This document shows positions 1-10,200 of a stretch of DNA of 64,000 nucleotides, piece by piece. Position numbers and translations under genes: made by a program. The notes below the pieces were generated by a model. The model worked only from the letters and a program-made list of their open reading frames with translations. It was not told the origin of the DNA and made no database searches. The first letter of the stretch is position 1. Each line of letters begins with the position of its first letter. The stretch is from a virus. The stretch covers positions 64,001 to 128,000 of the IMG/VR virus record IMGVR_UViG_3300032304_000977; one strand, 5' to 3'.

Positions 1-154
1 TTAAGTTTGGATCACTGAAATTGTAAATAACAGTATTTGTGGTTACGTTTGTGATCAAGAGCAATTGCTCTCTTTTAACCGCTCTTCTAAGAGTGATTGT
101 TCTCGTAGCTGGGTTAAAAGTATAGTATTGATCAGGTAGGACATTTCTTGCCAT
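1..154 (-). CDS. Partial structural protein (N-terminus only)
   Basis: Only the first 51 codons are inside the window; the frame stays open through base 2 and runs off the left edge. It starts MARNVLPDQYY at an ATG preceded by GGAG with good spacing. The visible part is short beta-type sequence with many Thr, Asn and Arg and no recognisable catalytic motif. It follows two fibre-type genes on the same strand, so a virion or tail role is likely, but I do not recognise a family. A CTAAATA box about 40 bases upstream of the start resembles a T4-type late promoter, which fits a structural gene. Confidence 0.7.
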   Translation of the reverse strand, partial: MARNVLPDQYYTFNPATRTITLRRAVKREQLLLITNVTTNTVIYNFSDPNL

Positions 155-192
155 GTTTAGTCTCCGTTGATTATTAGTAGTCCAATATCTTC

Positions 193-199
193 TATTTAG
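193..199 (-). promoter_or_regulatory. Candidate T4-type late promoter (CTAAATA)
   Basis: The minus strand reads CTAAATAG about 40 bases before the ATG of the leftmost gene. The same TAAATA core recurs before other late-type genes here. It overlaps the end region of the upstream gene, so it would give an internal start for the last gene only. Inferred from motif and position. Confidence 0.4.
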
Positions 200-203
200 T
201 TGT

Positions 204-677
204 TTATGAAAGCACTATTGGAATTGCTCTGAATATTTTTCGTATCTCAGTGCCACCATTGCTAACATAACTTCCTAACATTCTTCCATAAAATTTTTGA
301 GATCTTATTGGTGCGTCTTTAAATGTTATCGTATTACCAGAAATAGAATAACTTCCTTCTTCTTCTGTTTCAAATTCTTGTTGGAATACATAAGTTTCAT
401 ATATGTATTGCGAATTACCAAATGGTTCTTGTATTACACTCCCAAGCGATATCAAAAGAGCATGGGCGTTTGTTGGGTTGACTGCAACAGTATTCGCAGT
501 CAACGAAAAAGTCTTTGTGACACCATCAAACGATTTTGTAATATCATCTAATACAGTAACAGTCGACGCATCTTTTAAATTGATCCAGTTTTGATCAATT
601 TCAGCATTCGACAGGGGAGAACCCTTGGTCGTATCCCCTGTGTTACTTAGCTGTCTTAATGTTAGATTACCAGCCAC
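204..677 (-). CDS. Tail-fibre-type structural protein
   Basis: 157 residues. The start codon is GTG (bases 675-677) preceded by AAGGGG; no better ATG is available. The N-terminal stretch LTLRQLSNTGDTTKGSPLSN followed by AEIDQNW is a motif I associate with the N-termini of tail-fibre or fibre-attachment proteins in marine T4-like phages. The rest is beta-rich and ends in a hydrophobic tail. It lies between two other small structural genes, 15 bases from the upstream one. The exact role (fibre, adaptor or decoration) cannot be told from sequence. Confidence 0.75.
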   Translation of the reverse strand: MAGNLTLRQLSNTGDTTKGSPLSNAEIDQNWINLKDASTVTVLDDITKSFDGVTKTFSLTANTVAVNPTNAHALLISLGSVIQEPFGNSQYIYETYVFQQEFETEEEGSYSISGNTITFKDAPIRSQKFYGRMLGSYVSNGGTEIRKIFRAIPIVLS

Positions 678-692
678 AGTAAAACCCCTTTA

Positions 693-1160
693 TTAAGGCG
701 CATTAATTGTGATTGTCCAAGTAATCGCTAATGTGTCTGCTGGGTCTTTGTTAACAACAGCAAAAGTAGTACGACACAACATTGTGCCAGAAGAAGAAGC
801 ATTAAAAATACCTGCTTCTTGAATACCTTGGGATGTTGCTGGGTTAGATGGCAAGAAAGTACCAATGTATGTTACTACGTTATTTGTGTTTGACGCTGCT
901 GGCGAAAATGCAACACGTGTACCAACTTCTGAACCAAGAGCAGTATCACCTGCAGCTGCAGCAGTACCATTTACACCAATAGCCATATGCGTCATAGCAG
1001 CTGGTGAATTTGTTGTTGTTTTCAACATAGAAGCAGCAATAAATGTTTTTCCTGTGTCAACAACCAAATTCTTGATTTCTCTCTCGTCTTTGATTTTGCC
1101 TTCTGGGCTGATAACTTGAATCTTCAAGCGACCAACGGCAGCTAAGTCTTCGTAAATCAT
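693..1160 (-). CDS. Phage tail-fibre-like structural protein
   Basis: 155 residues with a strong AGGAG site before the ATG. The pattern is: an N-terminal strand (GRLKIQVISPEGK), KNLVVDTGK near residues 28-36, a segment around MTHMAIGVNGTAAAAGDTAL (about 56-75), and a C-terminal QEAGIF motif followed by beta strands ending in a WTITI segment. This is typical of small tail or fibre subunits in many tailed phages. A TATAAATA box lies about 50 bases upstream of the start, between this gene and the large repeat protein, so it may have its own late promoter. Receptor binding is possible but not shown. Confidence 0.75.
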   Translation of the reverse strand: MIYEDLAAVGRLKIQVISPEGKIKDEREIKNLVVDTGKTFIAASMLKTTTNSPAAMTHMAIGVNGTAAAAGDTALGSEVGTRVAFSPAASNTNNVVTYIGTFLPSNPATSQGIQEAGIFNASSSGTMLCRTTFAVVNKDPADTLAITWTITINAP

Positions 1161-1208
1161 TCTCTTTTTCTCCTTAGATCTATGGTAGGAATCAAATTTC
1201 TACTGTTT

Positions 1209-1216
1209 TATTTATA
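1209..1216 (-). promoter_or_regulatory. Candidate T4-type late promoter (TATAAATA)
   Basis: An exact match to the T4 late -10 box on the minus strand, in the 60-base gap between two structural genes and about 50 bases before the ATG at 1160. Nothing resembling a -35 is needed for T4-type late promoters. Function inferred from motif and position. Confidence 0.6.
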
Positions 1217-1220
1217 AAAC

Positions 1221-4200
1221 TCAAAATGTTGAAGATGTAACGCTTTCTGAATAGTCTTCTGCAAAATATGTTTCAGAAGGCGCAGCGTATGCTCCAACAG
1301 CCGAAAATTTTCTTACAACACCAGCAGAAACTGCTGCTGGAGATTCGTTCAGTCCCTTTGTGAGACCAATCATAATATTTACTGGAACAACCATTCTCTC
1401 AGTTACATAGTCGTCCCAATATTGTGTCAAATCATTAAATGGAATTCTTATCTCTTCGAAATCATTCCAAATTGATGTTCTATAAGAACCAGCTCTTTTG
1501 TTGTATTGAATTGCTTTTGAATCAACTCCTCTAGCAACATCAAATTTATAATTTTCAAATTCACCAAACAACAATTGTCTTGGATCGAAACTTAAAATTT
1601 CGTTGAAATCTGTATATCGTAATTCAGAATTATCCCCAAGTGGTTTTGCTGTCGATTTTGGTGTTGTCTCAGGTGTATTTAGATTTTCTACCAAACCCTT
1701 CGTTGGCGATAGTGTCCTTACGTCAGGTATTTGTAAAATCTCTGATCTACCTTTGGTAAAAGATAGTACTCTACTATCAGCACTTCTTAAAAATTCAACA
1801 GTATAATCTGGATAGTTCTGAATTAAATCATTAAATGGATGCAACTCTAGATAGTCTGTCCAAACATCAGCAATTTTTTGACCAGCAACTTTTGTATATT
1901 GCATACTGTTAGTCATCGGCACTCCAACAGTATCAACTTTGGTCGCTGGCGAAAACTGTTTAGAAGGAGCAGAAACTGCAGATAAGTTTTCAACAGGAAG
2001 TCTATTTGCGTTAAACACACGAGTAAACAAATCAGAAGAAACAAGATACTCAAGTCTGTACTTAGAAGGTAACTGTTCTTCTAATTCTTCAAATATAATA
2101 TGCTCTAAGTATCTGTCGAATTTTGTTCTTGCGAATGCACTGTTATCTGATCCGATGGCACCATATGTTAATAGAGCAACATCGTACGTTCCTCTAATAA
2201 TTTCATATGTATCAATATACCTATTTACTGGATCAAATCCTGCTTGTTTTGTAAAGAATGCGCCTTTGGCGTCGGATGTTGTTACAGTATCTAATTTATA
2301 GTCTGGATATTGCGCATACAAATTCTCTTCATAATTACTGAAAAACGGTATATAAAGTGGATTATATCTTGTAAAGTCGTTTAGCGCAACATCACCAACA
2401 CCTTTAGATATATTCTTTATAAAAATCTCAGGTGTTTCAATATTTTCTACTGGTAGTTTACCATAGTTAAGAGCAAACTGTTCCCCAATACGGATAATTT
2501 CTGTGGTGTATGATTGATCAAATTGTTGTAATAAATCTCTATTGAAAAATAGGTCATCATCAAAATAATTAAGAATACTTTGAGTGCGTCCACCTTGTTT
2601 ATTAAACTGGTTTGCTCTTTGATCAACTATTTTACCAATATCTACTGTTGAATCTGAACCACGATAATAATACTGAGCCAATTCTAATGAGAAAAACAAC
2701 TCAGGAAAATCATTCCATGTTGTATAATATGAACCAACATCACCTGCAGCAAGTGTAACCGATTTTCCTAATGTTACTGATGCTGAAGTGTGGTCATTTG
2801 TTCCATACAATAAAGTAAATAATGGTCCACCATTTACTGATATTAAAGCAGAATCTGTGATTGTGATTGTATCTGAAAATGTACGTACGAAAGAAATAAG
2901 TTTCGTTACGAGGTCACCAGCTGTAGATGTTTCAGGTCTTGTTGTTGGTTGATATTGAACAAGCTCTTGATCGTATACTGTACCGAATGTCAATTCAGCA
3001 AAATCGCTCCAGAATGCAGCAACTGTTCTTACTGGTGCTTTGGTGAATGTTTTTGTTCTTACATCTGTCGCATTATAAAAATCTGTTTTAGACCCAGGAA
3101 CAAATCTAAGCAACAACTCTTCGTCCATAATTGGATTACCAAGTGCTCCAGATTCACCGATTGGTAATATTCCTAGGAAATCTCTAAAGAATGATCCATT
3201 TCTTGAATCACCACCAAATATCGATATTTCTTTTGAGAATGTTTCTGGAACTTGTAGAATTTCTGATGGGTTTTTGCCATACTGAAGTCTAGCATCATCC
3301 ATCACTCTGCTAATCTCAGTAGTTCCTACAGAACCCCAATCAAATAACATGTCCTCGTCAACTGCTGTACCGAATGTTAATTCGTTAAAGTCTCTCCATG
3401 TATACTGATAGAAGAATAATTGTCTTTGAAACGCACGAGCAACAGTTTCTCTAACTTGAACAAGTTCAGTTCTTCCTTCTGTGTATATTAATACACCACT
3501 TGGTCCAGAATGATAAAAATCTAATTCGTTGTAATCACGCCAAACATTAATTGAGTTATATCCTGCCGATAGTGCGTAATTAAATGTATCTACATCTGGT
3601 GCTGATGCTGTTTCTAAAGCAAATGGTTTTCTCAATACCTTTACATTAGGATCTGAAATAGCAACAGTGTCTCTGTTTACCTTAATACCACCAAGTGTAG
3701 CTCTAGATGAAACATCTAAAAGAGAAACTGTTTCTGGTTGCGACTTTGGTAAAAATTGAGCAAGATCTTGATCAAAAACACCAGCGCCAAATGTCAATCC
3801 AGCATAATCGTCAAAGAAACCTTGAGCATAATATCTTCTAGCAGTTTTTCCAATAAATTTACTACTTGAATCTGTATACGTTGCTCTATCGCCACTAGAG
3901 GTTTCTCTTAATGTAAACAACAATTCTTGACCCAGAACATTATGTCTGCTTAAAGATGGTGGACCAACTTCAGCTACATATGGACCTGTGTTACCGAATG
4001 TAATTGTAAAATTTTGTATAGATTCTGGATCGTCGATTGTACTATAAGTGAAATCAATAAAATCCGAAAGAACAACAGTTCTTGGCGCAGTTGGAGTTAC
4101 GGAAAAATTAGTAACTCCAATAATGGCACCCGATGATACTTGTATTTGAAATGTCGCAAACTGCCCATTTGGTAAACTTACTGTAAAGTTGTCATTGTTT

Positions 4201-6548
4201 GTATAACCAGTTCCACCCGATAAAACAACTACATTATAAGATGTTGTTGGAAACGATGTAACAAGAGTAACACTCAGTGATGCGCCATATCCACGAAGAT
4301 TGACATAGGTTTCTTGTGTATAAAATAAATCTGCGAAATCAAAGAACACTTTTGCTTTAATATCGCCAACTGTTCTCTGTAATAATTTTCCAGGAGAGTC
4401 GCTTCCTACAGCAGTATCTGCTGTTGATCTTACATACGAAACAGTTTTAGTAAAGATATCTCTACATTGTATCAACTCATGATCTAATTGATATGGAACT
4501 CTCCAAAATTCTTGAGCCAATTCCTGATCTATATCAAGACCAAACGACAATTCATTAAAATCTGTCCATGTCGCATCATAAAAATATGTAAATGGACCGA
4601 TTCTTTTTCCAACTGTTTTTGGTGCAGCATCAGCTGTCTTAATTATCTCTGTTCTAAGATCACCATAATATTGTGCTAGTTCGTAAAAAATTCTAAGATC
4701 ATTAAAATCTTCCCATACGCTGTAGCGACTAGCGTCTCCTGCTGCTTTTGTGTACTGTAATGTATCTACATCTGTTCCTCTAGCAGTATCTGCAAAAGAG
4801 CGAACAAACGAAACAAGTTTAGCAAAACTATCAGTAACACTTTGTGTGTCAACTGGTGGGAATGCCTCTGGATTTATAATGGCGCTGAAATATAAACTCT
4901 CAGCAACTCTAACATAATCTGCTAATATTTTCGTAAAATATTTCGCAGTGCTAGAAACGCCAAGAGCAATATCAGTAGTGTGCGCTTTGGCAAGAGTTTT
5001 TGTTAATGTCTGAACAGCTGCAGCTGTGTCATTTGGTTGTCTAATAAATGTGACAACCTTACTGAATGCATCTGTTGCTGTTTGTGTATCATTGAATGTT
5101 CTTGAAAACGTAAGAACTTTCGTTATTGTGTCAGACGCAACTTGCGTTTCAGTAAATGATCTAATAAATGATGTTGTTTTGCTAAAATTATCTGAGGCAG
5201 TTGGTACCTCAAAAAACGCACGATTGTATTGTTTAATTGTTGAAATGATATCTGCAGTATCAACAGTATTTGCGCCAGAGTTGAAACTGCGAACAAACCC
5301 AACAATCTTTGTAAATGTATCTAATGCATTGTTAGTGTCAGAACGATTGGATCCAAAAGATCTTGTTGAATTATCATTGGTCGTTACTGGTTGATTTGTT
5401 GTTGGTCTTTGGAATTGTTTGGAACTAGAATCTGATCCTCTTGCAGTATCAGAATATGTTCTGATAAACGACGCAACTCTACTAAATGAATCAGATGCTT
5501 GTTGAATTTCATCAAATTGTCTACCAAACGAAACAATTCTTGTAACTGCATCGGTTGCTCTTGATTGATCAGATCTTGGTTTAGATATTGCTCTTTGCGT
5601 TAAAGAGGAAGCTCTAGCGACATCATTAATAAATCTAATAAACGAAACAACTTTACTTAATTGATCAGCGATAGAAGAAATACTCAACTCAGAATTACTG
5701 AATGATAAAATTCCCATTTCACCAATGAATTGATCAGAAGCAAGAATAAAATCTTCAATCCTCTTAGTGAATATGAATGATCTACTATCAGCGCTTTCCA
5801 CCAACTCAGATACTGCTTTATTAAACGAAATAAAGTCTGAATCGCTCAGACCATATGTATCTCCAAAAGGTTTAGATGATAATTTGGAAAACAAATCCGA
5901 AGATACAGTAGAATCCGATTTTGCTTTTGTTACATAAAACTGTTTTATATCAGAAGTTGAGACTATATCTGATGTTTCTCTTATAAACGAAACAACCTTT
6001 GTAATGTTTTCTGAAAGCCCAAATGTATCAGAAAAGTTTTTACCAACAGAAATAATTTTTGAGTCTGAAGAACCAGAAGTTTCTGTAAATGGTGCTTTAG
6101 AAATAGTTTTCGCTGATTGATCAAACGAAGCGATTGTATCAGTATATGTTCTGTGATATTGAACAACACGAATTAATACTTCGTTTAATGTGCAAAGATC
6201 GTTATATGCTTTCCCTAATGTTATTGCTGTAATGCTATCGCCAATATGAACTGTATCAATTGCAGCTTTTGTGGCTTTGAGGGTTGCGCTGTCGATAACA
6301 ATTCCTGTTTCGACCAACGTAAGAAGTCTGTTAACAATATCGTAAGCAACTCGAACAGCACCTGCGCCAACTCTTGCATTTGCCATGGCTGCGCGAACAG
6401 CTGCAGCTGGCATAGCAACTGCCTTTTGTACTGTTTGTCTGAGATTTTGGGAAGATAGTCCCTTGGCTTCCGAACGAGATGTAGCCGTAACCTTGTTAGG
6501 TGTACTGCTTATCTTGTTTGATTTATCGGAACCCTTGGCATTTGACAT
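1221..6548 (-). CDS. Giant repetitive structural protein (probable tail fibre)
   Basis: 1775 residues, built largely of two repeat types. From about residue 150 to 620, units of roughly 35-40 residues recur with the core SDxFSKVVSFIRxFxDT, often with ATD or RGSD at the junction. From about 620 to the end, a second motif alternates with it: W-x-D-[FY]-x-E-L followed by acidic and aromatic residues and often DQELAQ. The N-terminus is Ser/Thr/Lys-rich; the C-terminus is short and Ser/Thr-rich. There are no catalytic motifs or membrane segments. Size, regular repeats and position in the tail block suggest an elongated fibre or other virion filament. No clear ribosome-binding site precedes the ATG. 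The name is by context; I do not recognise a characterised homologue. Confidence 0.75.
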   Translation of the reverse strand: MSNAKGSDKSNKISSTPNKVTATSRSEAKGLSSQNLRQTVQKAVAMPAAAVRAAMANARVGAGAVRVAYDIVNRLLTLVETGIVIDSATLKATKAAIDTVHIGDSITAITLGKAYNDLCTLNEVLIRVVQYHRTYTDTIASFDQSAKTISKAPFTETSGSSDSKIISVGKNFSDTFGLSENITKVVSFIRETSDIVSTSDIKQFYVTKAKSDSTVSSDLFSKLSSKPFGDTYGLSDSDFISFNKAVSELVESADSRSFIFTKRIEDFILASDQFIGEMGILSFSNSELSISSIADQLSKVVSFIRFINDVARASSLTQRAISKPRSDQSRATDAVTRIVSFGRQFDEIQQASDSFSRVASFIRTYSDTARGSDSSSKQFQRPTTNQPVTTNDNSTRSFGSNRSDTNNALDTFTKIVGFVRSFNSGANTVDTADIISTIKQYNRAFFEVPTASDNFSKTTSFIRSFTETQVASDTITKVLTFSRTFNDTQTATDAFSKVVTFIRQPNDTAAAVQTLTKTLAKAHTTDIALGVSSTAKYFTKILADYVRVAESLYFSAIINPEAFPPVDTQSVTDSFAKLVSFVRSFADTARGTDVDTLQYTKAAGDASRYSVWEDFNDLRIFYELAQYYGDLRTEIIKTADAAPKTVGKRIGPFTYFYDATWTDFNELSFGLDIDQELAQEFWRVPYQLDHELIQCRDIFTKTVSYVRSTADTAVGSDSPGKLLQRTVGDIKAKVFFDFADLFYTQETYVNLRGYGASLSVTLVTSFPTTSYNVVVLSGGTGYTNNDNFTVSLPNGQFATFQIQVSSGAIIGVTNFSVTPTAPRTVVLSDFIDFTYSTIDDPESIQNFTITFGNTGPYVAEVGPPSLSRHNVLGQELLFTLRETSSGDRATYTDSSSKFIGKTARRYYAQGFFDDYAGLTFGAGVFDQDLAQFLPKSQPETVSLLDVSSRATLGGIKVNRDTVAISDPNVKVLRKPFALETASAPDVDTFNYALSAGYNSINVWRDYNELDFYHSGPSGVLIYTEGRTELVQVRETVARAFQRQLFFYQYTWRDFNELTFGTAVDEDMLFDWGSVGTTEISRVMDDARLQYGKNPSEILQVPETFSKEISIFGGDSRNGSFFRDFLGILPIGESGALGNPIMDEELLLRFVPGSKTDFYNATDVRTKTFTKAPVRTVAAFWSDFAELTFGTVYDQELVQYQPTTRPETSTAGDLVTKLISFVRTFSDTITITDSALISVNGGPLFTLLYGTNDHTSASVTLGKSVTLAAGDVGSYYTTWNDFPELFFSLELAQYYYRGSDSTVDIGKIVDQRANQFNKQGGRTQSILNYFDDDLFFNRDLLQQFDQSYTTEIIRIGEQFALNYGKLPVENIETPEIFIKNISKGVGDVALNDFTRYNPLYIPFFSNYEENLYAQYPDYKLDTVTTSDAKGAFFTKQAGFDPVNRYIDTYEIIRGTYDVALLTYGAIGSDNSAFARTKFDRYLEHIIFEELEEQLPSKYRLEYLVSSDLFTRVFNANRLPVENLSAVSAPSKQFSPATKVDTVGVPMTNSMQYTKVAGQKIADVWTDYLELHPFNDLIQNYPDYTVEFLRSADSRVLSFTKGRSEILQIPDVRTLSPTKGLVENLNTPETTPKSTAKPLGDNSELRYTDFNEILSFDPRQLLFGEFENYKFDVARGVDSKAIQYNKRAGSYRTSIWNDFEEIRIPFNDLTQYWDDYVTERMVVPVNIMIGLTKGLNESPAAVSAGVVRKFSAVGAYAAPSETYFAEDYSESVTSSTF
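4690..6100 (-). repeat. Coding tandem repeats (VSFIRxFxDT units)
   Basis: About a dozen diverged copies of a roughly 110-base coding unit inside the 1775-aa protein. The recurring peptide core is KVVSFIR followed by SFxDTxxATD. Copies differ at DNA level, so this is an old protein-level repeat rather than a recent tandem duplication. Confidence 0.75.
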
Positions 6549-6612
6549 TTTTATTTGACATTAATTAATAGATACTGTAAAATAACAGTGTTGGTGTTTG
6601 ATCTAGTAAAGT

Positions 6613-6620
6613 TATTTATT
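6613..6620 (-). promoter_or_regulatory. Candidate T4-type late promoter (AATAAATA)
   Basis: Minus-strand AATAAATA in the 102-base gap upstream of the 1775-aa gene, about 65 bases from its ATG. It matches the relaxed NATAAATA form of the T4 late -10 box. Motif and position only. Confidence 0.45.
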
Positions 6621-6650
6621 TACAACACCATTCTGATTAATTAATGGGCA

Positions 6651-6989
6651 TCAAACTTGAGTAATCTGTGGGGATACAATAACAATACCTTCGACTGGTC
6701 TTGTTCTATATGTCTGAGCATCAACCATTTCGATGTCGTAAAGGTATCTTCCTGCCTTCAAAGCTCCAGTTTGATTCGCAGTTAGATTAAGAATTACTTG
6801 TCCTATTGATGGATTTGGAACAGTAATTGTAAAAGTTGTAGCTGTAGAAGATGCATATGATTTTCTCATTTGAGCTGTAAATGAATACCCTGTCAAATTT
6901 AATGGTGTTATTCCATTATCTGCATACAATGTGATCCCTGTGGAGAAATCTGCTCCTTGGTCGATGTATAATGCTTGTACTAGTGCCAT
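6651..6989 (-). CDS. Small tail/baseplate-associated protein
   Basis: 112 residues, all-beta by appearance. The sequence runs through GADFSTGITLYADNGITPLN, LTGYSFTAQMR, a hydrophobic strand, then AGRYLYDIEMVDAQ and a C-terminal EGIVIVSPQITQV. This Ig- or BppU-like pattern is common in small phage tail proteins that sit at the baseplate or fibre base. Its ATG directly follows the stop of the upstream 76-aa gene, so the two are probably translationally coupled. The structural assignment is from family resemblance; its partner is unknown. Confidence 0.65.
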   Translation of the reverse strand: MALVQALYIDQGADFSTGITLYADNGITPLNLTGYSFTAQMRKSYASSTATTFTITVPNPSIGQVILNLTANQTGALKAGRYLYDIEMVDAQTYRTRPVEGIVIVSPQITQV

Positions 6990-7220
6990 TTACTTTTTCT
7001 CTATTAGATATTTGATCAATTGTTTTATTTCTTTAATATCTTCTTTGATATTATCAACTTCTTGTTCCATAGTCAGAATCTGTTCCCTTTTTGCAGCATT
7101 TAATGCAGCTTGGGCAAGGTACTGTTCGTACCCTGCTTTGTCTGTGTTTATAACTACACCAGATACTAAGTCTTTTTGTAAATTAGAAAATCCCTCAACT
7201 TTGACAAAATTGTCATTCAT
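6990..7220 (-). CDS. Small coiled-coil protein
   Basis: 76 residues with an AGGTG site before the ATG. The first half is mixed; residues about 40-76 form a heptad-like amphipathic helix rich in Glu, Ile and Lys (EQEVDNIKEDIKEIKQLIKY), probably a coiled coil. It sits between the large DUF4815 protein and the small tail protein, touching the latter. An oligomeric spacer or chaperone for a neighbouring tail protein is plausible. No named family recognised. Confidence 0.6.
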   Translation of the reverse strand: MNDNFVKVEGFSNLQKDLVSGVVINTDKAGYEQYLAQAALNAAKREQILTMEQEVDNIKEDIKEIKQLIKYLIEKK

Positions 7221-7232
7221 ATTAACACCTAT

Positions 7233-10200
7233 TTATGCAGTTGCAATAACTCTCAAGTCTTTAACTTGCGGAACAAAAGCAGGATTTCTAGATCTCATAA
7301 CAATCTTAATCACAGCTGTATTAAATGGTGGTAAGTTATCTGCGGTAAACGAATGATCAATAAACTGATTTGGATTATCTGTTGTTGTTAATTGTCCTTT
7401 ACCCGTTGCTAGAGGATTGCTACCACCATAGTTTGTTTGATCAGCATTAAGTGAAACATCAGGAATAATTCTGATATACAAATCATCATCAATTGACGCT
7501 TGATCTTTTTGGTTCACATCAGTAAGCGTATGAGTTTCTGTTACAGCTGTAGCAGTAATATTAATTGGACTAAATCCAACAGTTGCTCTACCTATTTCAA
7601 TAGCATTCTGATATGTAGTTGCCAATTTAATCGATGTTGTTGTAATTGCAACAGCATAATAAACAGTTCCTGTTCTCAATCCACCAATTGCATTTGCTCC
7701 TGCATTATACAATACAGCAGAACCAGTATTAAAGTTATGAGCAACTGGGAAATATATGATATCATTTGTGCTGTCTACTGCATAAGGATTCGATACTGAA
7801 TTATACTCAGATGATGTAAATTGTAAAGCAGCAGCAGAGGTAGAATTTCCTGTGTTAGAAACTTTTGCATATACTTCTAATTCAGAATTTGGTGGTGAAG
7901 TAAATGTCAACAAGTTTGTTTGTACACGAGAAGACAATGTAGGATCAACAGCTGATGTTACTGCTTGATTCAACTTAATAACAGGATTAAAGAATGTTAC
8001 TACGTTGTTGTTTCCGTTAAAGAAGAACGAGTTAGTGAAACCAACAACTGAAAACTCATCCAACGCACTTAGTTTTTCAAGAACAACACTCTTATTGTCC
8101 ACATTTACACGAAGAACACGTCTAATGGAAGCTGGTCCAAAAACAAACGAACCATCATTTGTGTTATAGAATTTTAAGTAAGCATATAAACCTTGTTTAA
8201 TATCAGACAAATTATCTAAGAAAATTGTCATGTTATTAGTTGAAGGGTCAATACCACCAATGTTTGTATTTGTTAATGTAACTGGATTTAACGCAGAAGC
8301 CTGAACGAATGCGCCTGTAGCATAAGAACCTACACGTTTTGTAAAATATGTGTTTTTAGGTGCTGAGGTTACAAAGGTTCCAGTTGGTATCGGTGTTCCA
8401 CCACCACTTGTTCCATTATATGTCACATAGTCACCAACGTCAATCTGCTTAGTCTTATCTTGCTGCGATATATCAAATGCAGTAAAATAATAAACAGAAC
8501 CTTGCGTAGACGATGGAATGGCTGCTTTCAACGATTTATCTATTGTGACGTTCGTTGATGCGATACCATTAACACGTGTCCCCTCTTGCAATCCTGGACC
8601 ATAGATATACATACCATCAACAATACCAGTAACAGCTTGGAAACCAAGAACTGTTGTTCCGATTGGATATGTAGTAGAAACCAATGTTCTCTGATTAACA
8701 ATAGTTGGGTGTTCAGAAACTCTTGAACCAGATTGGAATTTTACTGGCAGCGATACTGTTGGAGTTGATTTGTCGACACCTGTGTTAGAAGGAATTGAAG
8801 CTGCAAGTTGAACTTTCAACAGTTTAGATGTATTCTTAAATTGAAGTTTTCTTGTTATATATCCAACCTGCGCACTTCCTTGTCTATTGTCGTATTCGGA
8901 AGTATATATTTCTGTGCCATCAAATCCAGCAGATGCTGAGAAGTAATTAGAATTAATACTTTTCGTTGATACTGGATCATCAATTCTATTTTGTGTGACG
9001 ATAGCCATCGTTCTGTCAAGATCGATTACTGGCGATAAGAATTTACTTGATGATGAAAGTTGCAATCTCAACTCAAAAGAAGAATCTTTATCCAATAGAA
9101 TGTTTTCGTTCGCTTTATTTAGAATTACTCTTTGAGTATTGAAATAATTATTGTCATTCAATACAACATTTGTCCAAGAAGTATCTTTAACGTGTGGAGT
9201 TTCAGATCCATGTGGGCTTCTTCCTGATGTTGTTTTTACTTGCCCTACAACTTCAGTTGCTTTAAAATTGATTAGAGAAACTGCTGGATGTAGAACAGTA
9301 AACATCGCATTTCTTGTTGCAACAATTTGATCGCCACCGAAATTGCCAGAAGCAGAAGCAAGAACAAATGCATTATTTGATGTAACTCTAATACTGTATA
9401 AGTCGTGGCTATACACTTTTAGAACTTGGTATTGAATTGCATTACCTGTTGGAATAAATGTTGATGTTCTAATATCAAATTGTTCTGGAATAAATGTTTG
9501 GCTGTTAAATAGAATGTTGTCGAATCCATAGTTTTCGCCACCAGTGACGTTTCTATATGAAACATATGCGCCAACAGACATACCATGATTTGGGTGCTTA
9601 ACAATAACCTCGCTTTTACCAGAAGTAACACGGAAAGGATTTAATGCAAGAGCGGTTTGTTTTGTTGCTCTCGCAGCATTACTTACTGTTTCAACATCAT
9701 CTGTTCTTAGAGAAAGATAATTTAATCCTGTTGTGGTTCCAATCAATGCAGCAGTTCCTGTAGCACCTGCTGTAGATGTTGTATTAAACACTGCTCTGTA
9801 AATATTCATCTTTAATGTTTGTAATGGAGCTGGTGTCCATGTCGTCGAGTTTTGCGACTTAAACATACTTCCCATAGTAGGTATTTTTATTACTTTACCT
9901 AATTTTACTGGACTTACATCAGTTTTTTCTAATGTAGCAGTAAACATTTTATATTGTGGACTTGCTGTTGTTATTGATACTGCATATTCCGTACCATTTC
10001 TTACATGGATTGGAGCAGGAAATCTTATTTGCGTTCCAATACTAGCGTCTTTACTAGTGTTGATTTGTGAAGGATATACAACTTTTTGAGCAAATGGTAA
10101 TATGTTTCTTGTTGGGAAACCATTTTCAGTTGTTCTTACTTCAACAATCACTGGAAGGATCGCGTCTTTTGTTTCAAAAAAGACCTCAACTTCTGTGAGG

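Noticed and set aside
5026-5394. Plus-strand open frame of 122 codons inside the repeat gene
   Set aside because: Antisense shadow of a repetitive coding region; no ribosome site or known motif.
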